NCBI GenBank assembly: GCA_964418385.1 | Contig: CAYQLH010000023.1 | Span: 1-14,076 of the forward strand | DNA from: RGIG2560 sp964418385 | GTDB taxonomy: Bacteria > Patescibacteriota > Microgenomatia > UBA1400 > PJMF01 | Direction of reading: 5' to 3' | DNA length: 14,076 bases | Shown here: positions 12,697 through 14,076 of the stretch, piece by piece | Position numbering within the stretch: the stretch's first letter is position 1 | How the letters are laid out: the number at the start of each line of letters is the position of its first letter | Notes under the pieces: model-generated | The model's database searches: none | Seen by the model: only the letters and a program-made list of their open reading frames with translations | What the model was told of the DNA's origin: nothing | Program-made: the position numbers and the translations under genes

Positions 12697-13562
12697 ATTT
12701 GATGATCAAAGATGGCGAAAAGCTTTTTAATGATTATTTGCAAGCGAGCGGGAAAGCGCACGCGACAATAATCGCTTATACCAAAGACATTGAGCAATTG
12801 AGCGAATTCTTGGCAGGCCGTGGTCGGACTGATCTGGCGACGGTGTCAGCGGAAGACTTGGAAGCCTACAAAGAATATTTGGGCAAAGTTTATCGCTCAG
12901 ACAAGACGGTTTCACGCAAGGTTAACTCGGTGAAATCTTATTTCCGGTATTTAAATGACAATCATTATATCCCGGAAAATCCGAGCCGCTTGGTGTCGCA
13001 ACCGCAATGTGAGCAAACGCCACCACGCGTGCTGACTAAGACCGAGTATCGCGCCTTGCGTGATGCTTGCCGTGGCGACGTGCGGATGTTGGCGGTGGTG
13101 GAGACTCTCCTCCAGACTGGCATGCGCATTAGCGAGTTGGCCAACCTCAAGTTGGACGATCTCGATTTCGATCGCGGTGTGGTCAATATTGAGACTGAAG
13201 ATACGCATTTAAACCGCAAAGTGCCGCTTAATGAAACGGCCAAAAAGACGCTCCAGGCTTATCTTAAGGTGCGTCCGCGGGCTCGGGAAAAGACTGTTTT
13301 CCTCACCAAGACGTGCAAACCGTTTTTGGTGCGCAATATCCGCAAATCCCTCGATCGGTATTTCCGGTTGGCGGGCTTGGGAGCGGGTGTCAAAGTCAAT
13401 GACTTGCGCCACACTTTCATTGTGGAACAGCTGCGCGCTGGTTTGCCCATGGTGTATGTCTCGCAAATTGTGGGACACAAGCGGTTGACTACGACCGAGA
13501 AATACTTGGCATTTGTGAAAATGCCAGAATACGACGCCAATATCAAAATTGAGACGTTGTAA
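12690..13562 (+). CDS. Tyrosine recombinase, XerC/XerD-like, with altered active site
   Basis: Site-specific recombinase of the phage-integrase family, possibly the chromosome-dimer resolvase. It has 290 residues, as for XerC/D. The N-terminal SAM-like core-binding domain covers about 1-100 (FNDYLQASGKAHATIIAYTKDIEQLSEFL). The catalytic domain follows, with R146 (LLQTGMRISELANL), R240 and H241 (NDLRHTF), H263 (IVGHKRL) and nucleophile Y272 (TTTEKYLAF). Two expected residues are changed. The first position of the HxxR box is N237 instead of His, and the Lys of the beta-hairpin (usual GKGNKxRxVPL) falls in ETEDTHLNRKVPL with no Lys at the matching site. The ribosome site GTGAGGG precedes ATG 12690. 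A strong terminator follows. Confidence 0.85.
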   Translation: MSNLMIKDGEKLFNDYLQASGKAHATIIAYTKDIEQLSEFLAGRGRTDLATVSAEDLEAYKEYLGKVYRSDKTVSRKVNSVKSYFRYLNDNHYIPENPSRLVSQPQCEQTPPRVLTKTEYRALRDACRGDVRMLAVVETLLQTGMRISELANLKLDDLDFDRGVVNIETEDTHLNRKVPLNETAKKTLQAYLKVRPRAREKTVFLTKTCKPFLVRNIRKSLDRYFRLAGLGAGVKVNDLRHTFIVEQLRAGLPMVYVSQIVGHKRLTTTEKYLAFVKMPEYDANIKIETL

Positions 13563-13579
13563 AAGCTCTTTCGCGACTG

Positions 13580-13605
13580 AAACCGCCCCTTCGGGGGCGG
13601 TTTTT
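13580..13605 (+). terminator. Strong rho-independent terminator with TTCG tetraloop
   Basis: CCGCCCC (13583-13589), loop TTCG, GGGGCGG (13594-13600) with A-T closing pairs and TTTTT. It lies about 20 nt after the recombinase stop. Confidence 0.95.
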
Positions 13606-13619
13606 GGTGGTTATTTTGC

Positions 13620-13648
13620 TTGACAAACACTGGGGAGCGTGTTATCAT
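13620..13648 (+). promoter_or_regulatory. Pilin gene promoter
   Basis: TTGACA (13620-13625), 17 bp, TATCAT (13643-13648) preceded by TGT. The pilin ATG lies 6 nt after the -10, so the message should be leaderless. Confidence 0.8.
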
Positions 13649-13654
13649 GAATGC

Positions 13655-14059
13655 ATGAAACAAAGACAAGAGGCTTATACGTTGATTGAGATTTTGGTGG
13701 TGATTATGATCATTGGGCTTTTGTCGGCGGCGGGGGTGACGTCGTACGTGCGGGCGCTGCAAAATGGTCGCGATTCCAGGCGGAAATCGGATATCAGCGA
13801 CGTCCAACAGGCGTTGGTGATGTATCGGTATGAGAAAGGGGAATATCCGAAGACTTCAGATTGGCAGACAATGATGAATGCTTTGACTTCGAATCAGAAT
13901 CTTAAGCAAGAGGTTAAATGGCAAGATGATAATTACAAGTATACGTATTCTTCTAGTGATAAGGTTACTTTTACCATTTGCGCTAATCTTGAGAGAGAAA
14001 CTGGGAATACGCCTGTGAGCGGTGGTAAGAAAACCAGAGAGTGTTATTATAGTCCGTGA
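13655..14059 (+). CDS. Type IV pilin / pseudopilin, 134 aa
   Basis: Structural subunit of a type IV pilus or pseudopilus. The N-terminus MKQRQEA-YTLIEILVVIMIIG is a class III (prepilin) signal: a short basic leader, cleavage after Ala7 by the prepilin peptidase (probably the product at 6450), then a hydrophobic helix with Glu at +5. Tyr replaces the usual Phe at +1 and Ala the usual Gly at -1. Following ARALQNGRDSRRKSDISDVQQAL-type segments fit GspG-like pseudopilins (R/K-rich, 'D...iq.aL..Y...ng.YP'), and YRYEKGEYPKTSDW is typical. Two Cys near residues 110 and 130 (TICANL, RECYYS) could form a disulfide. The start at 13655 is chosen over an upstream frame because the pilin signal and promoter fix it. 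Confidence 0.9.
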   Translation: MKQRQEAYTLIEILVVIMIIGLLSAAGVTSYVRALQNGRDSRRKSDISDVQQALVMYRYEKGEYPKTSDWQTMMNALTSNQNLKQEVKWQDDNYKYTYSSSDKVTFTICANLERETGNTPVSGGKKTRECYYSP

Positions 14060-14063
14060 GTTG

Positions 14064-14076
14064 AAGGAGCGAAAAT
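14064..14076 (+). promoter_or_regulatory. Ribosome site of the next gene (cut by window end)
   Basis: AAGGAG (14064-14069) is followed five bases later by AT at the last two positions, probably the start of an ATG. The next gene would begin at 14075, 15 nt after the pilin stop, and so is likely cotranscribed; another pilin-like gene would be usual at this place. Confidence 0.5.

Noticed and set aside
13604..13654. Upstream start for the pilin
   Set aside because: It would begin in the terminator tail and before the promoter; the prepilin leader starts at 13655.
1..14076. Alternative genetic code (TGA as Gly, as in some CPR lineages)
   Set aside because: All recognised genes are full length with no internal TGA, and TGA ends several of them.
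1..14076. tRNA genes, rRNA, CRISPR arrays, insertion sequences
   Set aside because: No T-loop GTTCRA context with cloverleaf potential, no regularly spaced repeats, no transposase; the only recombinase is chromosomal Xer-like.

Overview
The window looks like a piece of a Candidate Phyla Radiation (Patescibacteria) genome. That placement is an inference from several features: a Gram-positive-style type IV pilus cluster, a DUF4143-type fragment, a very short DNA polymerase III delta subunit, an AspRS without its usual insertion domain, a small FtsB/DivIC-like protein, tight gene packing and many near-leaderless genes. All recognised genes read through with the standard bacterial code, and TGA is used as a stop. 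No rRNA, tRNA, CRISPR array or insertion sequence was seen. A run of 100 Ns (1931-2030) marks a scaffold join, so linkage and distance across it are not proven.

Layout. 1-440 (minus): C-terminal part of a DUF4143/AAA+ protein that begins abruptly at a promoter and lacks the ATPase half. 605-1465: two small unknown genes, divergently transcribed from perfect or near-perfect promoters that flank an 18-bp palindrome. 1578-1877: small winged-helix protein, then the assembly gap and, on the minus strand, the N-terminal part of a probable delta-prime clamp-loader subunit. 2304-7343: pilB-pilT-pilC-pilD, a complete motor/platform/prepilin-peptidase set. 7481-8035: a third unknown gene with its own promoter and terminator. 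8080-11238 (minus): operon aspS, rmlA-like nucleotidyltransferase, secreted coiled-coil protein, small membrane protein. 11329-12021: holA-like delta subunit, divergent from aspS. 12066-12203: an orphan consensus promoter followed by a hairpin-rich stretch of about 100 nt, a candidate small RNA. 12227-12589 (minus): FtsB/DivIC-like. 12690-13562: XerC/D-like tyrosine recombinase with two catalytic positions altered. 13655-14059: a type IV pilin, a likely substrate of the pilD product; a further gene starts at the very end.

Regulation. Promoters are unusually easy to read: TTGACA, 16-17 bp, and an extended -10 (TGnTATAAT). Two translation styles coexist. Several housekeeping and pilus genes start 6-11 nt after the -10 box, so they should be leaderless or nearly so. 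The three unknown accessory genes have leaders of similar length (77-81 nt from -10 to start) ending in a strong AGGAGG site.

The most interesting unexplained items are the candidate RNA at 12101-12203, the three similarly built orphan gene modules, and the tyrosine recombinase with substituted catalytic residues.
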